DNA of 50,375 nucleotides, taken from Acanthaster planci (Eukaryota; Echinodermata; Asteroidea; Valvatida; Acanthasteridae). Below, piece after piece: positions 23,601 to 35,105 of the stretch (within the stretch, counting starts at the first letter, position 1; every line of letters starts with the position of its first letter). The stretch is taken from the NCBI RefSeq assembly GCF_001949145.1, contig NW_019091620.1, positions 444,131 to 494,505 of the forward strand. The letters run 5' to 3'. Under the pieces are notes generated by a model that saw only the letters and a list, made by a program, of their open reading frames with translations, had not been told where the DNA came from and did not search any database. The position numbers were made by a program, and so were the translations under genes.

Positions 23601-26600
23601 CATTCCGTTAGATTGATAACGAAATCTCCCGCCTTTTTAGTTGGGTGGTAAATACGGCATGCACCCAGACATATTCCGGAGACGGCAATCGTATGATTCT
23701 ATCCATGCAAGTAAACACTTTACCAGGGCAAAAAGCCGCTCACACCTGCCTGCAGATCAAAGTGCTTAATCACCACTCATGCTGTACTTCTTAATTACAT
23801 AAAGTTCTCAATTTATGGAAAAAATCGACAGAATGAAAATGCTAGTTGGCTCGTTGCCAATGTTGTTAGTCTTATTTACATAATTTTGATCGTGGGTCAC
23901 AGTCTAAAACCCTCATATCCAGTGAGCATGTAGTTACCTTTTTAATCATTACCATTTCGATCTAACTGATCGAATGGCGTACGTTTCACATCCTCAAATG
24001 CATCCCATTAGTGGATCTAGGATTTTTTCGAAGGAAGGTAAGTGTGTGGTTGAGGTCAGCGCACATAAATTGAAGGACTCATTCACTGAACCTAAAAACC
24101 CGTGCCATTGTGAAACGTGTGGCACAACTGCGTAACATAATATGCAAGGGAGTTGCAGTCTTTCAGCATTATGCACACAGGTAAGATTGGACGGACAGAA
24201 GAGGGAGTGTGATTAGCCACATCAGTCAACCACTCCCAACCCTCACTCCCAAAAATACCCACCCTGTTACTTGCTCATGTTAAGTCTGTTGAAAAGAGAT
24301 GTTTCATTTTCCCTGTGTCCCCTTTTTGTTCCAATAAAAACGAGAGGACCAACTTCTCACGTGCAAGTTTGAATCTGCCGGTGAAAAAACCTTTCGTAAG
24401 TCCAATTAAATCCGATGAATGCCACCATAGGACAAACCACTTTAAACTGAACAAGAATTCTGTAGACATACTGGGGCCCAGGCCCCAGAACCTATGTAAT
24501 CGTGGTATTCTTCTACAAAAGAAAAAAGGTGTTGCTAAATTTTTCAGAAATTTAAGAACAGTTTTATCTAAAATGACGTGCATGTAGGCCTACCTTTAGC
24601 TTTAGAAAATATTACTTCACATTTATGTCCGACAAGTCTGAAAAACCAGTTGCTGTAATCTTTACACACATTCTAAATTTATGTTCTAAAGGTATAGGTC
24701 AACATGGTGCCTTTAATCGAATATTCATATCAAATCTAAAACATGTCAAATGAAATCTGAAGTCCTATATTATTAACTTAAAAGTATGATACGAACATGA
24801 CATAGGCGCAGCTGGCCGAGTGAGTCTCCTCTATATCACTCATGGGCTCATAATCAAATTCGTGCTACATGTTGTTTGGCTGAAGAGACATTGTTGACAA
24901 GATAAGTCTTTCCTGAATCTGCCAGCGTGTTGACTCAAAGATCAGGGTACAGTCATTCACACCATCTAAAATGGAAAAAGTAGAGAAAACAATTTCATTA
25001 AAGAGGCTCGCTGTAAGAGAGCCACGTGTGTGGCGTGTGGTGTTGATCTGATAAGAGAAGGACAGTACTTATGCCGGGCTATTTTCGGCGACGGTGTACA
25101 AACTACGAAAACAAGCCATGCGCCAGTTGTTGACAACTTATGTGGTTAAACCTCTTTGGCAGCGTTAAATTGAAGTGAACATGTATGGGCAAACGTGGAC
25201 TCCAGACCCAAAACTATGGATATTTATTAAAATGTCATATTGTTGTCCTAACGCTGGTTGATGAAACTATGTCTGCTGCCTCTTATGGATTTTTATTTTG
25301 AACAAAAAGCCACCCCACATCTTTGTAAAAATGAGATGTTCACATTATCAATCACGAGTTCAACTCTACAAGCATTTGTCACTACTGAGCTCAAACCTTT
25401 TTTAAAAATACTCCATCCCATGAAACAAGTCAGAATGATTTTACCACTTTTAAATCAAGCCAACTACGACCTTAACCCCGAGAGGCGCCACCCAGCACAT
25501 TGTCCTGGAATTTCTTCTGTTAAACTAAAAGAAGTGTCTTAATATGCTATGACACAAATTTGTGCAATTTGGACATACTCTGGCAAAGTATCAACTTTTT
25601 CACGTAGTTTTACTTTTTCATATCCTGCAAAGCACTAATTCAAGGCTTGTGATTTGAAGTTCTAATCACCTCAACAACACTTTTGTCCGATTGGAATGCA
25701 CCTTTGATGTGTAGGTCCTTTTAAGGCTAAAGTACAGGATATTCACAAGGGTGGACCCAGGGGTAATGTGGGCCATGTCCCCAGAAGGGAACCTTCTTGC
25801 GAAAAAAATAACGTGGCCTGTTTCATTTCACTTCCTTTCAAACTGAGTGTAAAAATCCCCCAAATGTAGCCTTGCCCCTTAGACAGGACATGAAAGGTTA
25901 CATAAAAAAATCTTCGAAGTTTTTGGCCCCACAAAAAGTCCGCCTCCCCCATAAAAATAGTTCTGGGTCTGCCGTTGGCTATTAACGTCATTAAGATCTC
26001 GTTTTGAGGTTTTCAATTATTACATTGCAATGTATAACATAAAGTGCATGTTTGTTGGCCATTTCAAAAAGGCACAATGAAAAAGTAATTAAAACATAGT
26101 TATTGCATAAAACTGTATTCTCTAATTCATTAAGTATATCTTCTAAACTGACGAAGCCTATTTTGTGTCCCACTCGAGGCATTCAGTGAATTGAAAAAAA
26201 TTGGCATTTTAATTCACTAGCAAATTTTGACACCGATGTTGTCAATGCCCAAGGCTAAATTCATTCGTGCTCCTCTTCTGGTTTAACCTCAGATTTGATC
26301 CACAATCAATTGAAGGAATTTGTTTTAATTTTAATAGGGCCTATAGCAGAATCGACCAGATTTCAATTTATGGGCCACTGCTTGTGGTGGAATGTGATTC
26401 TTAACGTTGTATTACAGGTTATTCTTAGTCGTGATGTAAACCAGAAAGTATGTGTTTTACAAGATGTTGATTCACCCGTGTCTCCCCACAGGATATTACT
26501 GAGGAATGTCTGAACCCTGCAAAAAGTAAATCCTTAACTTTATATATATGTATAAAACCCATATTACTATAATTATTACTATTATTATTTCCCCGAGGAG

Positions 26601-28769
26601 CAATAATGTCTAAACGGTGGAGCCTGCCGTAAAGAGGCAGTCAACCTCAATAAGTAAAAGGTCCTCCCAACTGTAGCCGCTTACAAAACAGAGTAATTTC
26701 CAGCGGCTCACTATCAGAAAACATCTTCAAGAATACAAACAGCCACCCTGAATGAAAAAAACACATAATGATACCTGGGGAGTCAGTTTCTTTCTTTCTT
26801 CATTTACCGCATGCCATTACACATTGTGGTGTTTTACCTTCTAGTTCCAAAAGACATCCGCCCATTATGCCCATTCATCTGAGTTTCATCCAACCCTCAA
26901 CGTTGAGCAACAAACAACCTTCTATTTGTCAAAAATAAACAAACAGTCTTGGGTCTAATTAACAGGAACAACTTATTGCTAAATAATTTCACGCGTGCCT
27001 TCCCGTCGTTTTTACTGTCTCCTTGTTTTTGTGGTAGGTCCTTTTGAAATGCGAAGTGTGGCGTTAACAAGCTGAATGTACACAGGCCAGATGTATAAGT
27101 TACATTACACAAACAGCTGATTTCAGGACTTTGGAGCTCTGCTTTTTCCGTGAGTTCATGAAGTAATCTGGTGCCCGTGTTTTGCGACACATTCCAGTTA
27201 GAACTAATGCGGACAACGACCTTACTGACAACTTATCTATGACATCTTCAGCACTGAAGATGCGTCTAGCTTGAGGGACAAGTTACAAAACACCCTTTCC
27301 ATAAGACAATTCAGCATGTTACGCTGAATACAAGTTAAATGAAAGAACTAATGAGATCAGCAATTCCGAAATCGTATTTAAAGCTTGATTGATTTTGAAT
27401 GCAGTGATTATTGAACATTATTGAGGAAAAGGCTAGGCCGGATGCAGGCATTGTCCCCTGCTAGCGCGCGAATCTTGGACTTCGGACTCCTCTGTATATT
27501 CAATCTGCACGCCTAAATAGGCTTACTCATGGTTCATCACATTTCAACAATATTGGGCAAAGTCGCAATTACGCCTTGGCTACTTGGTCGAAATGGAATC
27601 GTTTTGATGTAAATGCCCCCAACAAAGATGTTTGCAGGCTTCAACCCTGCGTGTCTTCAGACAACAGTGGGAGAATGGACTTCGAAAGATACAGGTACAC
27701 TACATCATGTACACGGAAGGTTGTTCGTAGCTCCATGGTATTATGTACACATTTCACGGTTTCCTTTTGGACATACATGTACATATCTCAGTTACGCAGG
27801 ATTTCGCGGGGGTGAATGGGGAGGTAATTCTGAGAAGTTTTAAAGAAGTGCAATTAGAGTATAAAACAAGGCTTCCGATCACATCACATAGGCCTATCCT
27901 ACAAATGATTTTGGCCATTTATGTTCCTAATATATAAAAGCAAAATTATTTTGCCTTGGAGACTTCGGCGTTTAATTCAATTTCTTCATGTTGAATTTCG
28001 TGTAAATGCATATACAAGGTGTTTCAACACAGGTCAAGATATTTTATAAGAATAATACTGCTAAATTAACAATTCATCAGCACAGAGCATGGTACCATAA
28101 TCGATAAGCCCTTGTCTTTATAAGACCCAGATTCACCGAGACCTTACGTATGTCACCCCTCCCCCGTCGAATAACTGGGGTGAAGCGTCCAGGGGCAGAT
28201 CGGGGGGGGGGTTGAACACACATAAGGTGTGGCTTGCATAATTTTAACCGAAGGAATAGTTATTCGCCACGGCTACCCCTTCAAACAAAATACATCAGAG
28301 GCGCATGGCGTCTATGACATGTCTGAAGGTGCCTGGATTGTCTCGCAAACGTCCACTTTATGTAGAAGCCTTTTACGCAAAACAAATGCTTAATGTTAAG
28401 GGATAAGGTGCTGGATGTGTTGCTCTTCAAATGAAATCACGTGACACGAGCCATGGATGACGTGCGCCGGCTTTCGTGAACTGTGTTTTGAGGTACACCA
28501 TAACACTCTCGGTGAATGAGGGTAAACCAAAAGTCCATGCTGAAAAATATTAACTCGCGATGGAAATTCAGTCGGTGGACAATCTGAGTGTTCGAATTTT
28601 GTATTTTTGTATTTTCATCTCATGTGTCGTCAGCCTGATTTGCTGATTTTGTTTGACACGAAAGTTTCCCACCCAAATTTGGCGCCAGACTCCATGGTTT
28701 TCAACAATTGTGTGTAAGCTGGAATGAAACCAATGTATTATATGTATTTAAAGTTCATTCAATATTTCT
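20700..28769. other. No gene recognised
   Basis: Upstream flank of the EF-hand gene and beyond. Several frames of 60-120 codons exist (for example 21868-22242 minus and 24275-24583 minus opposite 24315-24587 plus). None shows a recognisable domain, and opposite strands are often open together, which argues against coding. Confidence 0.4.
20763..20771 (-). promoter_or_regulatory. TATA-like box upstream of the EF-hand gene
   Basis: The minus strand reads GTATATATTG about 80 bases before the ATG at 20685. Position and sequence suit a TATA box, but such strings are common in this AT-rich DNA. A possible acceptor (TTCGGTTACAG) just before the start codon allows a 5' UTR intron instead, which would move the promoter. 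Confidence 0.2.
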
Positions 28770-28996
28770 AAATAGGTCACTTGGGAGACATTTTGTGGTA
28801 AATTTTTCGACATTAGGGAGACATCGGTCATTAGGGACACATTTCAATGTGTCCCTAATGAGAGATGATAGATTAGGGTCTGAAAGGAAAACATGCAAAG
28901 TTTGCTTAAGATCGGATTAGGGAGTATTGAATTATGGGTAAAGTTTGAAAAATTTTGTGCACGTTCCTATGGGAATGTCTCCCAAGTGACCCATTT
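28770..28996. mobile_element. 227-bp inverted-repeat (MITE-like) element with nested hairpin
   Basis: The 23-bp ends are inverted copies with one mismatch (core GGTCACTTGGGAGACATT at 28775, its complement at 28974). In the interior, CATTAGGGACACATT and its perfect complement form a 15-bp hairpin with a two-base loop (28829-28860). A third related word, CATTAGGGAGACA, lies at 28811. No convincing target duplication is seen. The size and termini suit a non-autonomous DNA transposon. Confidence 0.75.
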
Positions 28997-29232
28997 TCGG
29001 TAATATGAATCTGTACTGTTATAGTTAACTATAGTTGCAGGCACGTAAACTTTTTAGGCTACTGTACATTTTTGCAGGCATTCTGGAGCCATATATGAAT
29101 TCTGTGGAGTATAAACATATTTAGAGTCCGACTCAAATCCAGTCCATTCGTGAATACCCCCACCCATCCACACACATGCACCCAAACCTGTTTTGTATCC
29201 AAAGTGTGGACATTCCTTTGTTTTCCTGTGGT

Positions 29233-29274
29233 TAAGGAAACTTGAGGAAAATTCTAAGGAAACTTGAGGAAAAT
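29233..29274 (+). repeat. Two-unit 22-bp direct duplication
   Basis: TAAGGAAACTTGAGGAAAAT occurs twice, 22 bases apart, with no mismatch. Confidence 0.9.
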
Positions 29275-31560
29275 GCTCCTTTTTCTCCCACTAGGATAAC
29301 TTCTTCGAACTGGATTTTTGATGATGTTTTCTTGGACTGTTCCTGTTCATTTTGCTAAAGATAACCTTGATCCAATAATGCTTCTTAAACTGTTTTTCAG
29401 AGAGCGGAAAACATTACATTACTCTACATACCCTACATTATGTGGACATCTTTTGTGCAGAGGTCCACAATATGTATGCCACGACTGCACACACCCGCGC
29501 ACTTTTTGTAAATGCTGGATTCGCCACCGGAGTCTTACCTTTTGTAGTAAAGAATTTATTTAATCTTAAAACAGCCACATTTTAGTTACATTGTTTTCCT
29601 CAAATAAACTTGACTTACTTACGCACGTGAGTTGACCTCAATTCTATGCAACACGCTGAGGCTCATGCCTCGTTTATATGCAATATTACTGAGTGGATGC
29701 CAAACAGGCCGGAGTCTGATGTAACCATTATTTTTGCAGGCATCCATTGACGTTTGCTTTTCATTCACAAGCTACATATCTTTCGTAGATACGGCAAATG
29801 ATTTCTTTCAATGAAATAATAATATCAACCAAGTTGCAAGCGATGGAAATGTACCGGCGTCTTTCCTTTTGGTTCTCTTAAAATCAATATTTCAAAAAAA
29901 AGAATTCTTTTGTTCGGACTTCAGAAATATTGAACTGAATCCAATAAAATTAAAATGGATTCCATCCCAGCTCATAATTTTTATGACAAAACGCACACGT
30001 GTACCTGCGATCAACGTAAACATGGCAAAAAAAAGGTAAGAACTACAAGTAACGCAATATAAAAAACACTAACCACGCTCAGTTAGGGAAAACTAGCACA
30101 CACTATACAGTCAACTATCGTCATATCAAAATTACAGGGATCAGACAAATTATAACCAGAACTTTGTTATAAACGATGTGGGAAAACGAAGAAAAAATGA
30201 AGAAAATGGGATTCTTAAAATTTGCTTTTTAAAACAGGATTTTGTTATTATAAAAATGTTCCTTTTTATCGAGAATCGACTGTATCGGGTGGCATATTTA
30301 AATTTCAAGATTATCGCAACACAGCGGATAAAAGCACCATAGCCTATTTGGCACGACGATCTCCAGGGTACATTAATTGCTGTTAGCTTAGGAGCCTCCG
30401 GGGTTTGTTATCATGTAATTTCAAGATGGCCGACACTCCTGACAAAACGTCACTTTTCTTGTGCTCTTCGGGTCGTAGGAAGTTCAGGCTAGTTGTAAAA
30501 ACCTGGTTTGAGGCTACAAAACAAACTGAATCCAATTTTGAATAATCCAATACTATCAGTAAACCTACAGTTCACAAAAGTAATATACTATACACAGAAA
30601 ATGTGTTCTTAAAGGAACAATTAAATACCACAAATTTTCTTAGATTTATATTTTATGTACCTTATACTCTTCTTTAGTGTATGAATTGTTTGAAATCTTT
30701 TTGCACTGAAGTGTATGAAAAGTGCATCATTTTGGCAAAGTGTAATTTCTTTCTTTTTATAAAGACTCCATACATAAATCAGATAGCTCCCTTCAAGAAT
30801 AGGTATAAATAATTCATCAGGTAAACCATAGACCACTTCTTGTTGCACCCTTTCCTGAGTCCTCATGGTTCATCCAGCCACGTCTAAGTACACACAGCTG
30901 TTTGCGTCTTGTTGAAGGGTTCCAATAATCAATTTGTTGAATGTAAACCTTCTAAATGCACCTTTGTGTCTCAGTTAATCTTATTTTCAACTTTTGTTTC
31001 ACTATGGCACTTTACCATCTTTTTGGTTTTCCTGTTACTGAGATTTTTTGAAGTAAGAAATAAGTAAAATCTCCATATTCCTGAGCAAAACTGTGGTGTC
31101 ATTTCAGGAAGACGCCTCAATGTTACATTTGTTTTTACACAAAAAGTCCTGCATTTTTGTATATAAGTTGACTCAGTTTTCTCTGTTTTGCTGATTCACT
31201 GTTGCTTATGTGCATAGCAATAAGAAAGCGTCAGTTCCTCTCTCAGTAATGTTCCAGTTAGTAAATTCTTGGTTCATAATTTGAACAGAAACACTTATAC
31301 ACTGAACCGTGTCTCCTAGATGACTTAACAGAAACAGCGCCCCCCGTTGCCTGGCAAAGCATTTTATCAAATAGGAAAATAAAAGCAGTTTTCATTCACT
31401 GAAGAAAAATGTAAAGTTGAAGAAAAAGTGTATTTTAGAAATATTCATTGCAGCAATACTTCAAATCAACGAGTCGCAGACTAACTACTCGAAAACAGTT
31501 TTTCTCGGAAGAATTTGGGTAAGTTAAGTAAGCACTTTAACATCGTTTGAGGCAATAAAG
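29275..31560. other. No gene recognised
   Basis: AT-rich sequence with only short frames and no repeat structure that I can support. Confidence 0.5.
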
Positions 31561-31572
31561 TACACTGCTGGC

Positions 31573-33285
31573 GCCGTGGACAACCTTGTCTACAACCCCA
31601 CCTCAACTACTTCCCTTACTTCATTCAACTGGACTGAACCTCCAATAGAAGACCCTCTAGCACAATGGCCACTCCTTGCAATGCGCCACTCCTGCTATGA
31701 TTAAGCATGGTAAAGATGTTCTGAGAAAAGCTGTAGAATTTCCGAGTGCGAGATAAATCCTAATCACTATATTCGACCAGCCTGTTTTCCCTGGCTAAGT
31801 TCGTACAGCAGAAATGACCAGGCACTCAAGGTGAAAGAATGCATGTAGTTATGCTATGTGCAACGTCTGCACACGGATATGACACCCGGGAGTGTACGTA
31901 GGCATATCTTGACGGTTCTAGGTGGGCTACAGCTCTCATTGAGGCATGGGTAGCTTCCTCTGGCACTGCTGACCACCCCCTGAAAGCAGCACACCTAAGA
32001 GTCCTACTTTCATGCACTGGGACCTCATCACGAGATACGAAACCCCCATTCTCCCCTTTACAAGGGCTTACAGAGAAAATATCATCTATATGTGGAAGTC
32101 TTGAAGGAACTACCACCCACCGCTGTTCTTTGCCTTGGATTATGCGAATTACTCATGAGTGCTTGCCCATTATAAGGGATATGAAGTCCTTGTCCGACAC
32201 TACAAAGATGAGTTTGAGAAGCGTTCTCATTGGGCACTTTCCAAGACCACAAACAAATTCTCTATGATCCAACTTGATCATTCTCACAAACAAGAGAACA
32301 AGACTGTGAAAGGTTGGCGCTGTTGAGCTCACAAAAAAAAATGTTAATTTTTATGGTCATGATGGATGCTCCTCTGATTAGAGATGGCCAGACTGTTGAA
32401 TCAGTTTGAAGAGGACCTTCCTGATGATACAGATATCGCAGAAAACTTCCAGCATGCATCATTAGCCGGGTCTCACAGCAGAAACAAAAAACTTCCAGGA
32501 ACCAGTTGCCAGCCTTTCTGATATCATCAGACGAAGAAGTGTTGGCAATCCCTTAATCTTGGATGACTTCTGGGATATATTAACTCTCGACAGTCGCAAC
32601 TACGCAGGTGAGCAAGTGGTAGCGGCATTGTGCATCTTGGAGGACAGGCAAGACACAGTAGATGTACCGTCAGCTACTCGATCTATTGATGACCCAGTCA
32701 AGAGGAATTATTTCGTACTATTCAGACAACCAAAACCCAAAGCCACATCGTAGCAAGGGAAGATCAAAGTACTTCTGACCAATGGTACACTCTTTAACCA
32801 GTGATACATATCTGTGCAGAACTGAGACTTGAACGAGCTCTTTGTATATGAGATACAGTCCTTACCTCTTTCCCTCTCAGACTTTGGCAAGATTCATCAT
32901 CTGCCAAGCACTAAGTCTGACCTGCTGATATGTCTTGAGCAGCCTAGTTAAATCAGATTATAACTCCAAAGTCCTGGACAGTGCCGTTATCGTACACTGC
33001 ATGTCTACTGCCAGCGTCATCAGCACCGTCCATAGGTATGCATACAGGATATTCATCCCTTATATAAAAAAGAGAAGCAGCTGCTGGATGCAACGAGGTT
33101 GGATGTTGTTTAGGACACATACATTCCAGACAGTTTGAAGGAGTCTACCTGGAGAAGCAGAGGCAGGGTTATGCGCAAGAAAGTGTCAGACTAGACCTAA
33201 CTAGTAGGAAAGTGGATAGACTTCCTGTGTAACCCAATCGACAAGAAGGAGCCGTTTGTCTTTCAATTTAAAAGGTTGAAAAGTT
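31573..33285 (+). pseudogene. Decayed copy of a multicopy invertebrate protein family (probably transposon-derived)
   Basis: Across all three forward frames, pieces appear in the order I remember for a large uncharacterised family found in many copies in cnidarian, mollusc and lancelet gene sets. They are AVDNLVYNPTSTT (31573), NKFSMIQLDHSHKQENKTVKG (about 32257-32319; read as shorter blocks), LSDIIRR, DDFWDILTLDSRN, SIDDPVKRNYFVLFRQPKPK (32680-32750), SLSDFGK, KSDLLICLEQ and KVLDSAVIVHCMSTASVIST (32957-33020). The end is a KVSD/WIDFLCNP block near 33180-33240. Many stops and frame changes are present, so it is non-functional. The minus-strand 96-codon frame at 31826-32116 is a shadow. Confidence 0.65.
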
Positions 33286-34249
33286 AGCCGTTAGCCAAAG
33301 TCGTACATGTCACATTATAGGATATGCATTTACTGCAATTTGTCAAAATTGGCTGATTTGGCGGTTGGTGATTTATTTAATTTGTGTATCGTTCCAGTAA
33401 CTTGTTTTTTGGTTGTTTGTCTTTTGGTGGTTTTTTTAAGTCACTGCTTTGAGAAAAATGGAGGAAACAGCAGGTTATTTGTAAACCCTCGTGTAATTTG
33501 TCTCGCAAAAATCCATGGGCCACAGGACGTTCCTGAGCATTTACACGTGCACGATCGACCACACAGTCATTGTTCGTTCTCCACGTACGCGTGCGTACTC
33601 CGTCAGTCAAAAACCGTCCACACACCCTCAGTGCCCATAATAAAAACTTTATAAATAAACAAATATGATAACTATCCTTGCATTTGGGCATGAGAGTTAC
33701 TGTTATTGGGGGGGAAAAGAAAACTAAATGTCTCCACATTGGAGATTTTGTTCGAGATGCGGCTTCGGTATAGGGAGCTCCGAAGGTACGGCTATTGGAC
33801 CATGATTCCATTATCTTAAGGGGTGATAACGAGAAGATATATTCAAGTGAGGTAAACTTCCAAAGTTCCATAAAGAAACTTTAATTTTAAACCAGTCCGA
33901 ATTCTCCTTTAGACTGTTAGTTATGGTTATACATCGATTTCTTAATTTAGTGAGTTTAGGCCTGCCGAAGGCGTGTTGGCAGTTTGTATATTACCTGTTC
34001 ATACAGAATCTTCAAACGGCTCAATGCTTCACACACATTTTTCGACATTTCTGACCGACTGACTGAGCGAGCCAGTCGTTTGAGCTTTATTAACGAGGAA
34101 AGAAGGAACTCGTAACGTCATCACTGGTTATGTGCAGCTGCCCCTGTGATAGCGGTTAGCACTGTGACAGATATTGTACGATGCCACTGTTCTTGTGGCA
34201 GTCGTTCCGTACAAAACCCAACTTAATGCTTACCGCCATTCAAGGTGAC

Positions 34250-34500
34250 CATCAGGAGTGTCCAGGGAAACGTCAGTGGATTCCTCTACGTGTATATGAA
34301 GCAAGAATCTGGACGACCAGCGCACAAACACAGCTGGTGGTTCCTTCTGTACATGACTTTGCTTGGACTAAAGTATCAAGATGCGAGTCTGGATGACCTT
34401 TCCAGAACGTGCACAGAGCTTATGAAATGCTCCTGCAAAAGAGTCTGCTCTCACTTGAAATGCAGTAAAGCAAATCTGAGCCGCTCACCACTCTACAAGA
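34250..34500 (+). pseudogene. Possible C-terminal Cys-rich piece of the same multicopy family
   Basis: The plus-strand frame reads SRTCTELMKCSCKRVCSH, then LKCSKANLS. It resembles the C-terminal ELIKCGCK-x-C / C-x-C block that ends members of that family as I recall it. The expected central part between 33285 and 34250 is not recognisable, so this is either a second, separately inserted fragment or the same copy with its middle lost or replaced. Confidence 0.4.
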
Positions 34501-34884
34501 GTCAATATACTCCATTGAACATTGTAAAAGGTTGGTTCCTTCAACCGACATCACAGAACAATCAGACAATGCCATTTACTGTACTTTTTTTTAGAAACTA
34601 TGAAAATTTCTCACACATTGCACTAAACGCAATAGCTTAGTCCCCGTATTGTCAAGTAGTAAATCGAGAACTAATTGGTAACCTACGCAAAATTAAGCGT
34701 TGCTTTATTTGCTTGAAGAGTGACTCTCTAATAGTAACGGTGATAATCTTTCCCAACAAACCAGACGAAAGCCCATGAGCATGTACTCAGTGGCACACCA
34801 AGCATTGTCGAGGGGGGGCCTTGGACCGGAATTTACCCCTGAGAAAGAGCTCATGATACCAGCGTCCTCCCCCCACCCACACAC

Positions 34885-35105
34885 NNNNNNNNNNNNNNNN
34901 NNNNNNNNNNNNNNNNNNNNNNNNNNNNNNNNNNNNNNNNNNNNNNNNNNNNNNNNNNNNNNNNNNNNNNNNNNNNNNNNNNNNNNNNNNNNNNNNNNNN
35001 NNNNNNNNNNNNNNNNNNNNNNNNNNNNNNNNNNNNNNNNNNNNNNNNNNNNNNNNNNNNNNNNNNNNNNNNNNNNNNNNNNNNNNNNNNNNNNNNNNNN
35101 NNNNN
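34885..35105. other. Assembly gap (221 N)
   Basis: An unbroken run of N, flanked on the left by CCCCCCACCCACACAC and on the right by ACACAGGGG. A CA-type microsatellite probably caused the break. Confidence 1.

Noticed and set aside
24275-24587. Overlapping 90- and 102-codon frames on opposite strands
   Set aside because: No domain, no splice sites consistent with an exon, and openness on both strands suggests a stop-poor stretch and not a gene.
24805-24890. tRNA-like or tRNA-derived SINE (TGGCCGAGTGAG resembles an A box)
   Set aside because: The following B-box candidate matches only about half the consensus and no cloverleaf arms pair properly.
31826-32116. 96-codon minus-strand frame
   Set aside because: Shadow of the plus-strand relic at 31573-33285, whose ordered family blocks lie on the other strand.
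33377-33871. 164-codon minus-strand frame
   Set aside because: Long but without recognisable motif, and it overlaps a plus-strand 115-codon frame. The amino-acid composition looks like random translation of AT-rich DNA.
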